Shown one piece after another: positions 6,147-15,575 of a DNA stretch of 33,591 bases. Position 1 is the first letter of the stretch, and each line of letters starts with the position of its first letter. Under the pieces are notes generated by a model, which saw nothing but the letters and a program-made list of their open reading frames with translations, did no database searches and was not told the origin of the DNA. The position numbers and the translations under genes were made by a program. The DNA comes from an uncultured Acetobacteraceae bacterium. Its GTDB lineage: Bacteria > Pseudomonadota > Alphaproteobacteria > Acetobacterales > Acetobacteraceae. The stretch covers positions 1 to 33,591 of the forward strand of contig CAIVPZ010000098.1 of assembly GCA_903907955.1 (NCBI GenBank), written 5' to 3'.

Positions 6147-9100
6147 GTGAGAAACGAATCCGATGCGGCCCTGGCTGCGCTAACCTCCGGGTGGCAGGTC
6201 GCCCCTTCGGTTCCATCCGGTGATCTCGACAAAGCGCGCGCAGTGCTTGCCGCCGCCCTGGCTGGCGGAAAGACGCCTGAGCAGCTTGACCTGGCGCACG
6301 CAATGCGGCCGGCAAGCCCCGCGCCGGTGGCAGCGCCGGTTCAATCCGTGTCGCAGGTGCTCGGTTTCACCCAGAGCGCGCTCGGCCTGACGGTGCAGAA
6401 TCCGAACGGCGTGCCGTCCTGGGCCAATGGCATGGCGCAGGCGGAACGTCTCGGCCCATTCATCGATACGATCGGCATCGGCAACGTCGTCGTTACAATT
6501 CCCATAACGAAATCCCGTATCTTCACGTTCGGCACGGCCGCGGACGGTTTCGCGGTGTTGCCGGTGACCGGCGCGCCGGGTTCCGCGACGTCGCTGACCC
6601 TCGGCACCGGGAGCGTGTGGTTCGCGGCAAAGCTGCTTGTTCCCGGCGCGCCGGCCGGAAGCTTCTGCGGGTTCCGCATCAGCGGCGGCACCCTGACCTC
6701 GACTGCGGCGGTGAAGCTGCAGAGTGGCGGCTATGTCGCGCCCGCCGGCGCGACGCTGACCCTGCAGGCGACCCTCGCGCCGCCGGCGCCGGGCAACGGC
6801 ACGCCCGGCGCCGATCTGACCGCCGCATCGATCGCGCTGCCGGCGACGCTGACGATCAGCTTCATCCAGACCGCGGCGACGATCGTGGCGCTCGGCGACG
6901 CCCATCTCGATCTGTACGGCACGAAGCTCGACCTGAGCTGGCCGCAGCACACCGCGCAACTCGTGCCGGAACTGCCGCTGATTCTGGTGCCGGCGAAGCC
7001 GAGCGTGAGTTCGTTCACCTTTGCCAGCGTGCATTCGACCGCGTTCGTCCCGTCCGGCAGCGCGCCGCTCACCACCGCCGGCTGGGCGTTGCCGATCGCC
7101 ACGACCGCAATCACCGCGCTCGGCGAGGCCAGCGGCGCCGGCTCGATTGTTCTGGCGCTTGGCGCGAAAGCGAGCGTCACGACCGCAGCGTCCGGCCAGG
7201 CGGCGGTCGCCGGCTGGCTCATCGGCGTCGATCCGACGCAACTCTTCGTGCTTCTGGGAGCGCAGGGCAGCGCCAGCCAGACAAACTTCACGCTTTGGCC
7301 CGGCGTGCCGCCGGCGAAGCGGCACGCCTCGGTGACCTGGCGGAACCCCGCGTCGTTCATCGCCAGCTTCCTCGCCACGGCGGGGCACGAGCTCCTGACG
7401 TTCGGTGGCCAGGCGACCGCCTGTCTCGACCGCCCGCTTGCCGCCGACGGCGCGGCTTTCCCGATCGCCGGGAATGCGGTGCTCAGCCAGGCCGTGACTG
7501 CCGTCAGCACGCACACCACCATCCTCGGTGCCCCCGCCGCGCCGGCAACGCTCGGCACCTTCGGGCTCGCCCTTGAGAACGCGCTGATCGGCGTTCGGGC
7601 GCCGAAGCTGTTCCTGATCACCGGGCCGACCAAAGGCACAGCGTTTACCCGCGCAACCGTCGTGCTGCTGCACGATTCGCTTTGGCTGCTGCCCACGCTG
7701 CCCGATCCGTACGCGGCGAATTTCGATCTGCCGGAACTGGTCCGGCAGGAGATGTCGCAGGCCGCCGGCGTGCTTGGCGTGGGCATTGCCTGGAGCGGCT
7801 CCGCCGGCCTCACCTTCGGCTTCCAGCTCTCCCCCGCCGCCGCGCAGCCGGCTACGCAGCAAATGGCTTCGCTGCAGCGGAATCGCGGCCTGGCGCTGCT
7901 CGACCTTTCGACCCGGGTGGATCTGTTCGGCGTGGCGTTCGCCGGCGCCGCCGCGAGAGGCGGACCGGTCGCCGGCGCGGCTGGCACGGCTGCGAGCGGC
8001 ATAGGTTTCGTCGGCCTCAGCCTGGCGCTGCCCGACACCAATGTCGCCACCTTCGCATTGCCGCAGCTTTCCTGGGAGCCGATGCTCAGCACCGGGCCGG
8101 CGCCGCCACTCGGCCCGGTTCTGGCCTCGCCGGCGACCGATGGCGTGGCAACCCTGGTGCAGACGCAGGACCCGCAGCAAACCCTGGTTCCGTTCGCACC
8201 GGAACCCGTGCTGCTGCGCAACATCGACAACGTCGCCGCCGGGTGCTCGTTTACGGCGGAGTTCAGCCTGCCGTTCGGGCTGATCGCGCGCATCGCCCAG
8301 ATGAACCGGCCGCGGGGGCCGCAAAGCCCGTCGGTATTCGCCAGGGACGGCGGCGTCTTCGCGCTGGTGCAGCCGACCTTCCCGTCGCATCTCGAGGGCG
8401 CCTTCCAGCTGACCTTGAAGCCGCCCTTCCCGACTCACCCGAAGGCGCAGTTCTCCGGCACCACCACCGTTTCCACCGATGGCGCGGCGCCGGGCTATGG
8501 CTACAACGTCCTCGGCAACGATGTCGGCACGATTTTCCAGAACGAATTCGCCGGCAGCACCGGCGGCGCGGTGCCGGTGAGCCGGATCGACCTCGCCGGC
8601 TATGGCGCGAGCATGTTCAGCGAGTGGCGCGACGACACCGCCAAGGGCCCCGCGATCATCAAGGTACAGTTCGACGTGGTTGTTGGCCGCACCGCCTACG
8701 AGGTGGTGAAGGCGAAGACCATGCTGTATCCGCACTGCGCGCCGCTGGTGCGCACGATCACCATCGCGCGGCAGAACGGTGGCTGGGTGCGGCGCACGGA
8801 TACCGGCTGGGTCGCCGCGGGGCCGGGCATCTTCAAATTTCCGAACGCCAAGTTCACCCAGAACCTGGTCAATCGCGGCGCCATCGCCGGCGTCTACAAC
8901 GTGCGCAACCTGCGTGAGTTCGAATCGGTCACGGTCGGCGTCTTCACCTATCGCCGCGCGCTGTTCGACGCCGATATCGGACTTGACCATCGCATCAAGG
9001 TCACCGCCGGCGGAACCGTTTCGACGCTGACCGATGCCGACGGCAAACCGGTCACGCTGGTTCCGGCCCGCGATCTGACCGGGTATGTGCAGATCGCACC

Positions 9101-10811
9101 TGACGAAGCCGCATCCGGGCCGCAGCCGCCGAAGCTGACGCCGGAGCCGGGCGATCTGGTGCAACTGTTCCAGAAGGTCGGGGCGATCACCAATTCCTTC
9201 GCCTGCGTCGCAGAGATCGGCCACACGGCGGGCGCCATCGGCACGTCGTTGCGCTGTTCCGCAATCGAGATCGACATGGCGACGGCCGGGCCATCCGCGC
9301 CGGCGCTCGGCGTCGCGCTGCGGGCCGCGCCGGTGCTGCCGCGCGACGGCGCCTGGGGTTTTGGCAAGCGCGCACGTTCCGATGCGGCACCGGTCGCGCT
9401 GGCGGGCAATTTCCCGGTGCCGCTGGTGCAGGCGAAATCCGATCCCGGCAACTGGCACATCGCCGATATCGGCGATGTGCTGCAACTCGCCAATCCGGCG
9501 ACCATCTATGGGCTGCTGCAGGACACCGGCACGCAGCGCATCCTGTTCGAGCAGCCCTTCGTCCCCGAACTGGGCGGTGCGCCGCCGGGCAAGGTGCCGT
9601 CGATCCGTCTGCCGCCCGGCGTGGCGCCGGCGCTTGCCGATGTCGGCTCGCTGCTGAACGCCACCGGATTGTTCCCCGATATCTCGAAGGCAATTTCGCT
9701 TGTCACCGCCCCCGCGGACGAGCTGAAAACGGTTTCGCAAGGGCTGTTCTACACCAAGGCGTATGATTTCAAAGGCAACGAAGAGCCGACCACGCTGCTC
9801 GACATCGGCATTCTGAAGATCGACCTGATCTACGCCGATACCAGCAAGGCAAAGAATGGCGCGGGCAACTGGAACGCGCCGACCAAGGTCATTTTCAAAC
9901 TCGATCCGGCGCACACCCAGCCGGACTCGGATGGCCGCAACTGGTGGCTGACCATCGGCCGGATTTCCTTCGCCGTCAGCGTGCCGGAATTCGGCGCCGA
10001 TCCGCTGCTCACCATCATCGGCGGGTTCGCAGCGGACGACCGGACCAAGCCGACGCTCACCGGGCTCACCCTCGATTACGGCCCGGCGCTCGATACGCTG
10101 AAATCGATCTTCAGCAAGCTGCAGGCGCTCGCGGCCTTCCTGCCGGGCGGGGCCGGCGCCACACTCGATGTGTCGCTGTCCGGCGGCAAGCTGACGGTGC
10201 GCGACACGTTCGCCCTGCCGACCCTGCCGCTCGGCCTCGGCGAGCTTTCCGACATCAGCCTCGACCTCGGGCTGAGCATCACCCTCTCGCCATTCTCGGC
10301 CGACTTCATCATTGGCATCGGCAATCCGGGCAATCCGTTCAACTGGGTGCTCTCGCCGCTTGCCGGCAACGGCGCGATCGATATCGGCGTGCAGGACAGT
10401 GCGCCGTATTTCATGATCCAGGGCGGCATCGGGCTTGGCCTGACCATCGATATCGGCATTGCCCAGGGGTCCGCCTCGATCACCCTGGCGGTGCAGATCT
10501 CGGTCGACGGCGCGAAGATCACGCTGCTGATCATCCTGAACGGCCAGGCCTCGGTCGATGTGCTCGGCGGTCTGGCCTCGGCGTCACTGTCGCTCACCGC
10601 CGGGGTCGGCGTTGCCATCGATCCGTTCCCGGTGCCGACCGTCCAGGCCTTGCCGCCAACCCTCGTCTTCCCGTCCGAGCAAATCACCTTCCTGGCGGAG
10701 GTGGCGGTCGGCATCCACATCTCGATCTGTTGGATAGTCAGCATCAGCTTCGACGGATCGTGGCAGTTTTCGCAAACGATCTCTACTCCGCAGCTGTCGG
10801 TGAGCTTGTAA
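6147..10811 (+). CDS. giant protein of unknown function (about 1554 aa), first of a coupled pair
   Basis: I do not recognise a characterised family. The start is probably GTG 6147, because AAGGGGG (6134–6140) is 6 bases before it; ATG 6141 in the same frame would leave no spacing. There is no signal peptide. Residues 1–50 are Ala-rich and look helical. The rest is Gly/Ala/Thr-rich and predicted by eye to be almost all beta strand, without transmembrane helices or obvious enzyme motifs. Central landmarks are PWLL-like hydrophobic strands and FTAEFSLPFGLIARI (around residue 700). A glycine-rich amphipathic beta block occupies the last about 170 residues (GGIGLGLTIDIGIAQGSASI, then NGQASVDVLGG). 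Cysteines are few. The next giant gene starts one base after the stop, so translation is probably coupled. A structural or surface role is possible but unproven. Confidence 0.85.
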   Translation: MRNESDAALAALTSGWQVAPSVPSGDLDKARAVLAAALAGGKTPEQLDLAHAMRPASPAPVAAPVQSVSQVLGFTQSALGLTVQNPNGVPSWANGMAQAERLGPFIDTIGIGNVVVTIPITKSRIFTFGTAADGFAVLPVTGAPGSATSLTLGTGSVWFAAKLLVPGAPAGSFCGFRISGGTLTSTAAVKLQSGGYVAPAGATLTLQATLAPPAPGNGTPGADLTAASIALPATLTISFIQTAATIVALGDAHLDLYGTKLDLSWPQHTAQLVPELPLILVPAKPSVSSFTFASVHSTAFVPSGSAPLTTAGWALPIATTAITALGEASGAGSIVLALGAKASVTTAASGQAAVAGWLIGVDPTQLFVLLGAQGSASQTNFTLWPGVPPAKRHASVTWRNPASFIASFLATAGHELLTFGGQATACLDRPLAADGAAFPIAGNAVLSQAVTAVSTHTTILGAPAAPATLGTFGLALENALIGVRAPKLFLITGPTKGTAFTRATVVLLHDSLWLLPTLPDPYAANFDLPELVRQEMSQAAGVLGVGIAWSGSAGLTFGFQLSPAAAQPATQQMASLQRNRGLALLDLSTRVDLFGVAFAGAAARGGPVAGAAGTAASGIGFVGLSLALPDTNVATFALPQLSWEPMLSTGPAPPLGPVLASPATDGVATLVQTQDPQQTLVPFAPEPVLLRNIDNVAAGCSFTAEFSLPFGLIARIAQMNRPRGPQSPSVFARDGGVFALVQPTFPSHLEGAFQLTLKPPFPTHPKAQFSGTTTVSTDGAAPGYGYNVLGNDVGTIFQNEFAGSTGGAVPVSRIDLAGYGASMFSEWRDDTAKGPAIIKVQFDVVVGRTAYEVVKAKTMLYPHCAPLVRTITIARQNGGWVRRTDTGWVAAGPGIFKFPNAKFTQNLVNRGAIAGVYNVRNLREFESVTVGVFTYRRALFDADIGLDHRIKVTAGGTVSTLTDADGKPVTLVPARDLTGYVQIAPDEAASGPQPPKLTPEPGDLVQLFQKVGAITNSFACVAEIGHTAGAIGTSLRCSAIEIDMATAGPSAPALGVALRAAPVLPRDGAWGFGKRARSDAAPVALAGNFPVPLVQAKSDPGNWHIADIGDVLQLANPATIYGLLQDTGTQRILFEQPFVPELGGAPPGKVPSIRLPPGVAPALADVGSLLNATGLFPDISKAISLVTAPADELKTVSQGLFYTKAYDFKGNEEPTTLLDIGILKIDLIYADTSKAKNGAGNWNAPTKVIFKLDPAHTQPDSDGRNWWLTIGRISFAVSVPEFGADPLLTIIGGFAADDRTKPTLTGLTLDYGPALDTLKSIFSKLQALAAFLPGGAGATLDVSLSGGKLTVRDTFALPTLPLGLGELSDISLDLGLSITLSPFSADFIIGIGNPGNPFNWVLSPLAGNGAIDIGVQDSAPYFMIQGGIGLGLTIDIGIAQGSASITLAVQISVDGAKITLLIILNGQASVDVLGGLASASLSLTAGVGVAIDPFPVPTVQALPPTLVFPSEQITFLAEVAVGIHISICWIVSISFDGSWQFSQTISTPQLSVSL

Positions 10812-10812
10812 G

Positions 10813-13800
10813 ATGCTGGACGAACTCGAACTGAGCCTGCTGGCATTCCCGCAGTCCTGGACGGCGGCGACGCAGACCCTGGTGGTCAACCTGCTGGTCC
10901 TCCCGGTCGGCAATCCGCTCGGCAAGGTCGGCAGCGTGGCGGCGTTCGCCGGCACGACGCTGAAGCTGAAGGCCGGGTTGATCACCGGCGCGGCGCTGCC
11001 CGCGACCGGCACCGCGCCGGCGCTCAGCGTGCCGTTCAGCGCCGTGCCGCCGCCCGGCGCGGTGGCGCTGCTGAAATCGATCGCCTCGAATCTGCCGCCC
11101 GGCACCACCATCACCACCGGCAAGGTAACTCCGGCGACCGCGCCGCCGCCATCGGTGCGGGTGAAGAAAGCCCTGCCGCCGAGTTATACGCAGGCCTTCC
11201 CGTTCACACGGCCACGCGACGCCGAGCTTTTCGTGACCACCGAGGGCTGCGACTGCTACGCCTGCGCGGTCGCCGCGCAGGCGCCGCTGATCACGGTGCC
11301 GAAACCGACGCCCCCGTTGCCGCCGCCGCCGCCGCCGACCATCGCCTGGGGGCAGATCATCTCCCATATCCTGCGCCAGCCGAAGCTCGCCCAGGCCTGC
11401 GGCTTCATCTACCGGACGACGCTGACGATTCCGCCGGACCTGCTCAAGGACACGTCCTGGCTCTGCTTCACCATCGACACCAGCGTCGCCAGCAATCCTT
11501 TCGCAGCCGATATCGGCCTCCATCCGGATACCGTGCGCAGCTACGCGGCGCGGCTGCCGGCGCTCAGCCAGGACCGCCGGCTGTTCGCCGCCGCGCTGTT
11601 CCCGCTGGTGCCCATACCACCCGCCTCGCTCGCGGAGCCGGACCAGGAAGCCGGGATCTACGACGACGGGTTCGCCCAGGTCGTGCATTCGCATCAGCCG
11701 CCCACGGTGGATACCGCAACCGGCACGACGGACGGCATGGCGCCCGGCGCCGAACCCGGCATCCAGCTCGCCTGGGATGACGAGCAGGTCACCATCTGGC
11801 TGGACCGCCAGGTCGGCCTGCTGCGCGATCGTGCCAATGGCACGACAACCAATCCGGAGGCGCCGCTCGGCGTGCTCGGCTATCGCATCGACGTGCGCGA
11901 AACCGGCACCACCACCTGGAACTCCCTGTGTGCGGTCACCGGCAGCCTGCCATTCTCCGGCGCGAACCCGGACGGCACCGGCACCACGGCGATCGGGCCC
12001 GATGAGTTGTTCGTCACCCCCTCGCCGGTGCGGGCGAATCCGAGCGGACCGGGGCCGGGCGCGGATCCCGGCTGGCTGCCGCTCTACTTCAGCGCCTGGC
12101 GCGGCGCGAGCCTGGTGGTGCACGACACCACGATCAGCAAGCTCAGCCCCGGCACTACGCCGATGCCGGCCAATGCGCTGCAGCCGGTGGCGGTGCCGCC
12201 GCCGCTTTACGGCCACGAATATGATTTCCGCGTGCGTTTCGCCGACCTGACCGGCGGCGGACCGGGCGTCGACGATGCCCCGGTGCATCCCGGTCTGGCG
12301 CCGATCGCGACCGCGCCGTTCCGCCGCCATATCCCGCCGAAATCCCTCGAAACCCATGCCTGGCCGCCACCGCCGCCACCGCCACCGCAGCCGGTGCCGC
12401 CGCTGCCGGCCAAACCGGCCAAGCTGCGCACCATCACCAAGCTGGCGGTCAAACGGCCGCGCATCGGCTACCCCGAGGCGATCTTTGCCGGGGTTGATCA
12501 GGCCACCTTCCATGGCGCCTCGCTCAATGCGCTGATCGCAGCGGCGAAGGCGAGCGGCCGTGCCCTCGGCGTTCCCGATCCCGATGTGGACAGCTTCGCC
12601 GTCACGGTGGAAGCGGCCATCCCGGACCACGACACCGGCATCGCGGGCAGCACGGCCGGCTGCATCGACGGTACCAAGTGGCGCATCGTCTATTCGATCA
12701 CCGTGGCGTTTCCGGCCGGCACCGACCCGATCGTCACGCTGGCGCTGGCCTATACCGACGTGCCGGACATCAGCAGCATGGTGCCGCCGCCGAACAATGC
12801 GACCACACTGCCAATTCCGACCGCTCGCGACATTCGCATCCGGCTGACGCCGCTCTGCGCCAACAGGAGCAACTATTATGGCACGCCGACGCCGCCGGCC
12901 GGCCTGACCACCGATTTCATCGTCCGCAAGGAGGCCGCCAGCGAGGCGGGCCTGTTCCCCGTCGTGCCGGCCAGGCAACTGCGCGCCTGCTACCTGCAGC
13001 CGGGCGGCGACCTGACGTCACGGGTGGCACAATCCTTTGGCCTGACCTCGAACGGGCTGACGCTCGCCGGAACGCCCGGCCTGCGCACCGTGTTTGCCCA
13101 TTCCGGGGCGCTGCGCTGCACGCTGACGCCCGACCGCAGCACCCTCACCCTGGCCAATGCCAATGAACTGCTGGACCACTGGATCGTCGCCGTCACCATC
13201 GACATTGCCCGCGACTGGACCTGGGAAGGATTCGGCGCTCCGGCGCTGACCGTGTCGCGCGACGGTACGATCATCGGGACGCTGCTGTATCCCGGCGTCG
13301 TCGCGCCGTCCGCACTTGGCGACGCCGCCACCCCGGCAGACCGGTCAACAACACGGCTGGTCTTCCTTGATGCGATCACCGCTCATCCGCCACCGGGAAC
13401 GTTTCCCGAGGTGCTGACCCCGAGCTACGCCGTGGTTGCCAGCTTCCCGGCGGCGCCCAGCCTGACGCTGCCCGCGACCACGCTGAAGCTGCCGATCACG
13501 ACGCCACCGGCGCAGACGCCGAAGGTCGTCTCGACCGGCATCGCCGAGAGTCCGTTTATCGCCGCGGCGGACTATTCGAGCACGGAACTGCGCGACCGCT
13601 TCCTGTGGATCGAGTTCGACGCGCCGATCGCCGACACGAAGGACGATTTGTATTTCGGCCGGGTGCTCGCTTATGGCCCCGATCCGCTCCTGGCCGGACA
13701 TTTGCTGCCGCCGCATCACGCCCCCGACACCGATCCCGAGCCTTCGCTGCCGGTCGATCCTGAGCCGGTGCGCGTCGTCTTCGCCGGCGAAGACACCGAC

Positions 13801-14562
13801 GAGAGCGGGCTCGACGCGATGACGCCGCTGATACCGGCCAGCCCCGGCAGCCCGGGGCCGGACGGCGTGCATTTCCTGCTGCCGCTGCCACCCGGCCTGA
13901 CCGCCGACGCGCTCGAGCTGTTCGGCTTCTGGACCTATGAATTCCGCGTCGGCCACGCGCAGGAATGGTCCACCGCGCAGGGCCGGTTCGGCCGGCCGCT
14001 GCGGCTGGCCGGCGTGCAGCACCCGCCGCCGCGGTTGACCTGCACGGTGTGGCGCAACGCCAGCGGCATCACCGTGACCGCGCCGTATGCGGCCACGCTG
14101 CTGAACGGGCAGACCGCACTCGACTGGCGCTACGGCGATCCGCAGACCACGTTGTGGTTCATGCTCTACACCCAGGTAACCCAGACCGACGGCGCGTCGC
14201 AGCGCAACGTGCTGCTCGGACGCCAGCAGGCCCGCTTGTTGCCGCAGTTGCAGAAGGCGGCGGCGCCAGCGCCGCTCGGCATCGGCCGCGAGCCACGCGG
14301 CACGGCGATGTTCTCCGCCGACGTTGTGAAGAGCGTGCTGCGCCTGCTCGGCCTGCCTGGCAATGCGCCGTTGAGCGTACTCGCGGTGGAAATCCTGCCC
14401 GGGCACCTCCATTCACGTACCGGCAATGTCCCCGGCGCGGGAAATGTCGCCAGCGCGGACGCCTCGATCGAGACGAACAAGGAGGACCCGCTCGGCCTGC
14501 AACTCGGCCAGCGCCGCATCCTGCGCACCTCGCCGTTGGCAGCGGTGCCGGCGATTTGTTGA
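10813..14562 (+). CDS. giant protein of unknown function (1249 aa), second of a coupled pair
   Basis: ATG 10813 follows the upstream stop (TAA 10809–10811) by one base, a classic coupling arrangement. No characterised family is recognised and there is no signal peptide or membrane segment. Visible features are a Cys cluster CDCYAC at about residues 147–152 and two polyproline linkers (about 167–176 and 517–535). Several segments look like strands of fibronectin-III-like or other Ig-like modules: GYRIDVRETGTTTW near 360, YGHEYDFRVRFADLTGGGP near 470, and TYEFRVGHAQEWSTAQGRFG near 1045. Acidic Asp/Glu/Pro-rich stretches lie near 980–1000. This suggests a chain of beta-sandwich domains separated by Pro-rich hinges. 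It probably partners with the product of the preceding gene. I have only an unverified recollection of comparable unannotated proteins in other soil bacteria. Confidence 0.85.
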   Translation: MLDELELSLLAFPQSWTAATQTLVVNLLVLPVGNPLGKVGSVAAFAGTTLKLKAGLITGAALPATGTAPALSVPFSAVPPPGAVALLKSIASNLPPGTTITTGKVTPATAPPPSVRVKKALPPSYTQAFPFTRPRDAELFVTTEGCDCYACAVAAQAPLITVPKPTPPLPPPPPPTIAWGQIISHILRQPKLAQACGFIYRTTLTIPPDLLKDTSWLCFTIDTSVASNPFAADIGLHPDTVRSYAARLPALSQDRRLFAAALFPLVPIPPASLAEPDQEAGIYDDGFAQVVHSHQPPTVDTATGTTDGMAPGAEPGIQLAWDDEQVTIWLDRQVGLLRDRANGTTTNPEAPLGVLGYRIDVRETGTTTWNSLCAVTGSLPFSGANPDGTGTTAIGPDELFVTPSPVRANPSGPGPGADPGWLPLYFSAWRGASLVVHDTTISKLSPGTTPMPANALQPVAVPPPLYGHEYDFRVRFADLTGGGPGVDDAPVHPGLAPIATAPFRRHIPPKSLETHAWPPPPPPPPQPVPPLPAKPAKLRTITKLAVKRPRIGYPEAIFAGVDQATFHGASLNALIAAAKASGRALGVPDPDVDSFAVTVEAAIPDHDTGIAGSTAGCIDGTKWRIVYSITVAFPAGTDPIVTLALAYTDVPDISSMVPPPNNATTLPIPTARDIRIRLTPLCANRSNYYGTPTPPAGLTTDFIVRKEAASEAGLFPVVPARQLRACYLQPGGDLTSRVAQSFGLTSNGLTLAGTPGLRTVFAHSGALRCTLTPDRSTLTLANANELLDHWIVAVTIDIARDWTWEGFGAPALTVSRDGTIIGTLLYPGVVAPSALGDAATPADRSTTRLVFLDAITAHPPPGTFPEVLTPSYAVVASFPAAPSLTLPATTLKLPITTPPAQTPKVVSTGIAESPFIAAADYSSTELRDRFLWIEFDAPIADTKDDLYFGRVLAYGPDPLLAGHLLPPHHAPDTDPEPSLPVDPEPVRVVFAGEDTDESGLDAMTPLIPASPGSPGPDGVHFLLPLPPGLTADALELFGFWTYEFRVGHAQEWSTAQGRFGRPLRLAGVQHPPPRLTCTVWRNASGITVTAPYAATLLNGQTALDWRYGDPQTTLWFMLYTQVTQTDGASQRNVLLGRQQARLLPQLQKAAAPAPLGIGREPRGTAMFSADVVKSVLRLLGLPGNAPLSVLAVEILPGHLHSRTGNVPGAGNVASADASIETNKEDPLGLQLGQRRILRTSPLAAVPAIC

Positions 14563-14851
14563 GAGATACCCGGGTCTCCTGAGACTCCGCGCTGCCCGCC
14601 ATTGCCAAACAGTGCAGGCCCGGAGTCTGGTTTGGCACCGCGGGCAATCCGGCCCCATTGATGCGGCCATCGAGGTTGGATTTCCGGCCGCGGTTGAGCG
14701 AAACCGCGCCGTCCGGGCGCGGATGGTCGTCGCCGCCAACCCCCAGACTCCTCAACGAATCCCGCAGGCAAGCACACTCAAGGAAAACAGCCTTGTATGC
14801 GTGAGTCCTCGCACATAGGGTGACCTTTGTTGTCTCGGAGATGCCTTCGCC
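14563..14851. other. intergenic region without a convincing gene
   Basis: 289 bases between the giant pair and the next gene. The only structure seen is an 8-bp inverted repeat, TGCCAAAC (14603–14610) with GTTTGGCA (14630–14637), enclosing 19 bases about 40 bases after the stop codon. It might be a weak terminator. Short open frames here have no recognisable product. Confidence 0.4.
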
Positions 14852-15472
14852 ATGATGGCGGGCTCGCATGTGGCGCTTGGAGCGGCCGCCTGGTTCGTCG
14901 TAGCGCCCCGGCTTGGCCTGCCTGCCATGGACCCGATCCCGCTCGCTTTGGCGGTGGCGGGCGCGCTGCTGCCCGACATCGACCACCCGAAATCCTGGGT
15001 CGGCCAGCGGCTCCGGCCGCTCTCCACCATGATCGCCGCCGCCCTCGGTCATCGCGGCGCGACGCACTCGCTGCTGGCGGTCGCCGGCTGCGGCTGGCTG
15101 CTGCTGCATGGCGGCTATTCCCGCGGGATCGTGGCGCCGATCCTGGTCGGCTACCTGTCGCATCTGGCCGGCGACCTGCTCACCCCGCGCGGCCTGCGGC
15201 TTGCGTGGCCGCTCAAGGGAACCTGGGCGCTGCCCTTGTGCCGCTCCGGTTCGCCGTTCGAGCCGCTGGTGGTGGCGACGGTCCTGCTCTGGGCCTGGTG
15301 CTCGGCAGCCACCCCCCAGACCCGCCAGGTCATCGTATCGGCGACCAGGATTTGCGCATGGGCGCCCCCCGAACTCGTCGCGGCGCTGTGTTCGCCGCCG
15401 CGTCAGCTTCACGCCAGGCCCCGCAAGCGGCCGGCCGTTGTCGCATCGACCCGCTCCGGCCCGCGCGGATGA
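14852..15472 (+). CDS. YdjM/DUF457-family membrane-bound metal-dependent hydrolase-like protein
   Basis: A 206-residue inner-membrane protein. The family pattern of metal-binding His/Asp residues is present: an early SHVALG, then LLPDIDHPKSWVG (about residues 39–52), LGHRGATHSLL (about 68–78), and GYLSHLAGDLLTPRGL (about 100–115). Hydrophobic segments separate them. YdjM-type proteins are inner-membrane proteins induced by DNA damage in some bacteria, and their substrate is unknown. The C-terminal about 60 residues are Arg/Pro-rich and do not resemble the family core. Starts at 14852 and 14855 are equally plausible. The stop is followed within 3 bases by a 101-bp palindromic repeat. Confidence 0.75.
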   Translation: MMAGSHVALGAAAWFVVAPRLGLPAMDPIPLALAVAGALLPDIDHPKSWVGQRLRPLSTMIAAALGHRGATHSLLAVAGCGWLLLHGGYSRGIVAPILVGYLSHLAGDLLTPRGLRLAWPLKGTWALPLCRSGSPFEPLVVATVLLWAWCSAATPQTRQVIVSATRICAWAPPELVAALCSPPRQLHARPRKRPAVVASTRSGPRG

Positions 15473-15474
15473 AC

Positions 15475-15575
15475 CTAGAGCGCGCTGACCGTAAACGGTC
15501 AGCGCGCTCCAGCTCTTTGTTTTGGCGAGCAACTTTATCGGCCGGCGGTCGCCGGTCTGGCCGATGTTGCTCTAG
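15475..15575. repeat. 101-bp double-hairpin palindromic repeat (REP/BIME-like)
   Basis: Bounded by CTAGAGC (15475–15481) and its complement GCTCTAG (15569–15575). Inside are two stem-loops. The first has a 14-bp stem around TAAA (AGCGCGCTGACCG and CGGTCAGCGCGCT, 15479–15508, plus one outer pair) followed by the T-rich CTCTTTGTTTT. The second is an interrupted stem with GAGCAAC/GTTGCTC outside and TCGGCC/GGCCGA inside (15529–15572). Similar CTCTTTGTTTTG-containing palindromes are, from memory, dispersed in alphaproteobacterial genomes. It lies between two convergent genes and should terminate transcription from the left. Its right end supplies the stop codon of spoVR. Confidence 0.75.

Noticed and set aside
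6180-9914. A 1244-codon open frame on the minus strand, antisense to the first giant gene
   Set aside because: Its composition (Arg/Gly/Gln/Ala-rich, no secondary-structure pattern) is that of a GC-rich shadow frame. The plus frame has the ribosome-binding site, alternating beta pattern and coupling to the next gene.
10783-12978. A 731-codon open frame antisense to the second giant gene
   Set aside because: Same shadow composition; it overlaps the plus-strand coding frame completely and has no recognisable motif or start signal.
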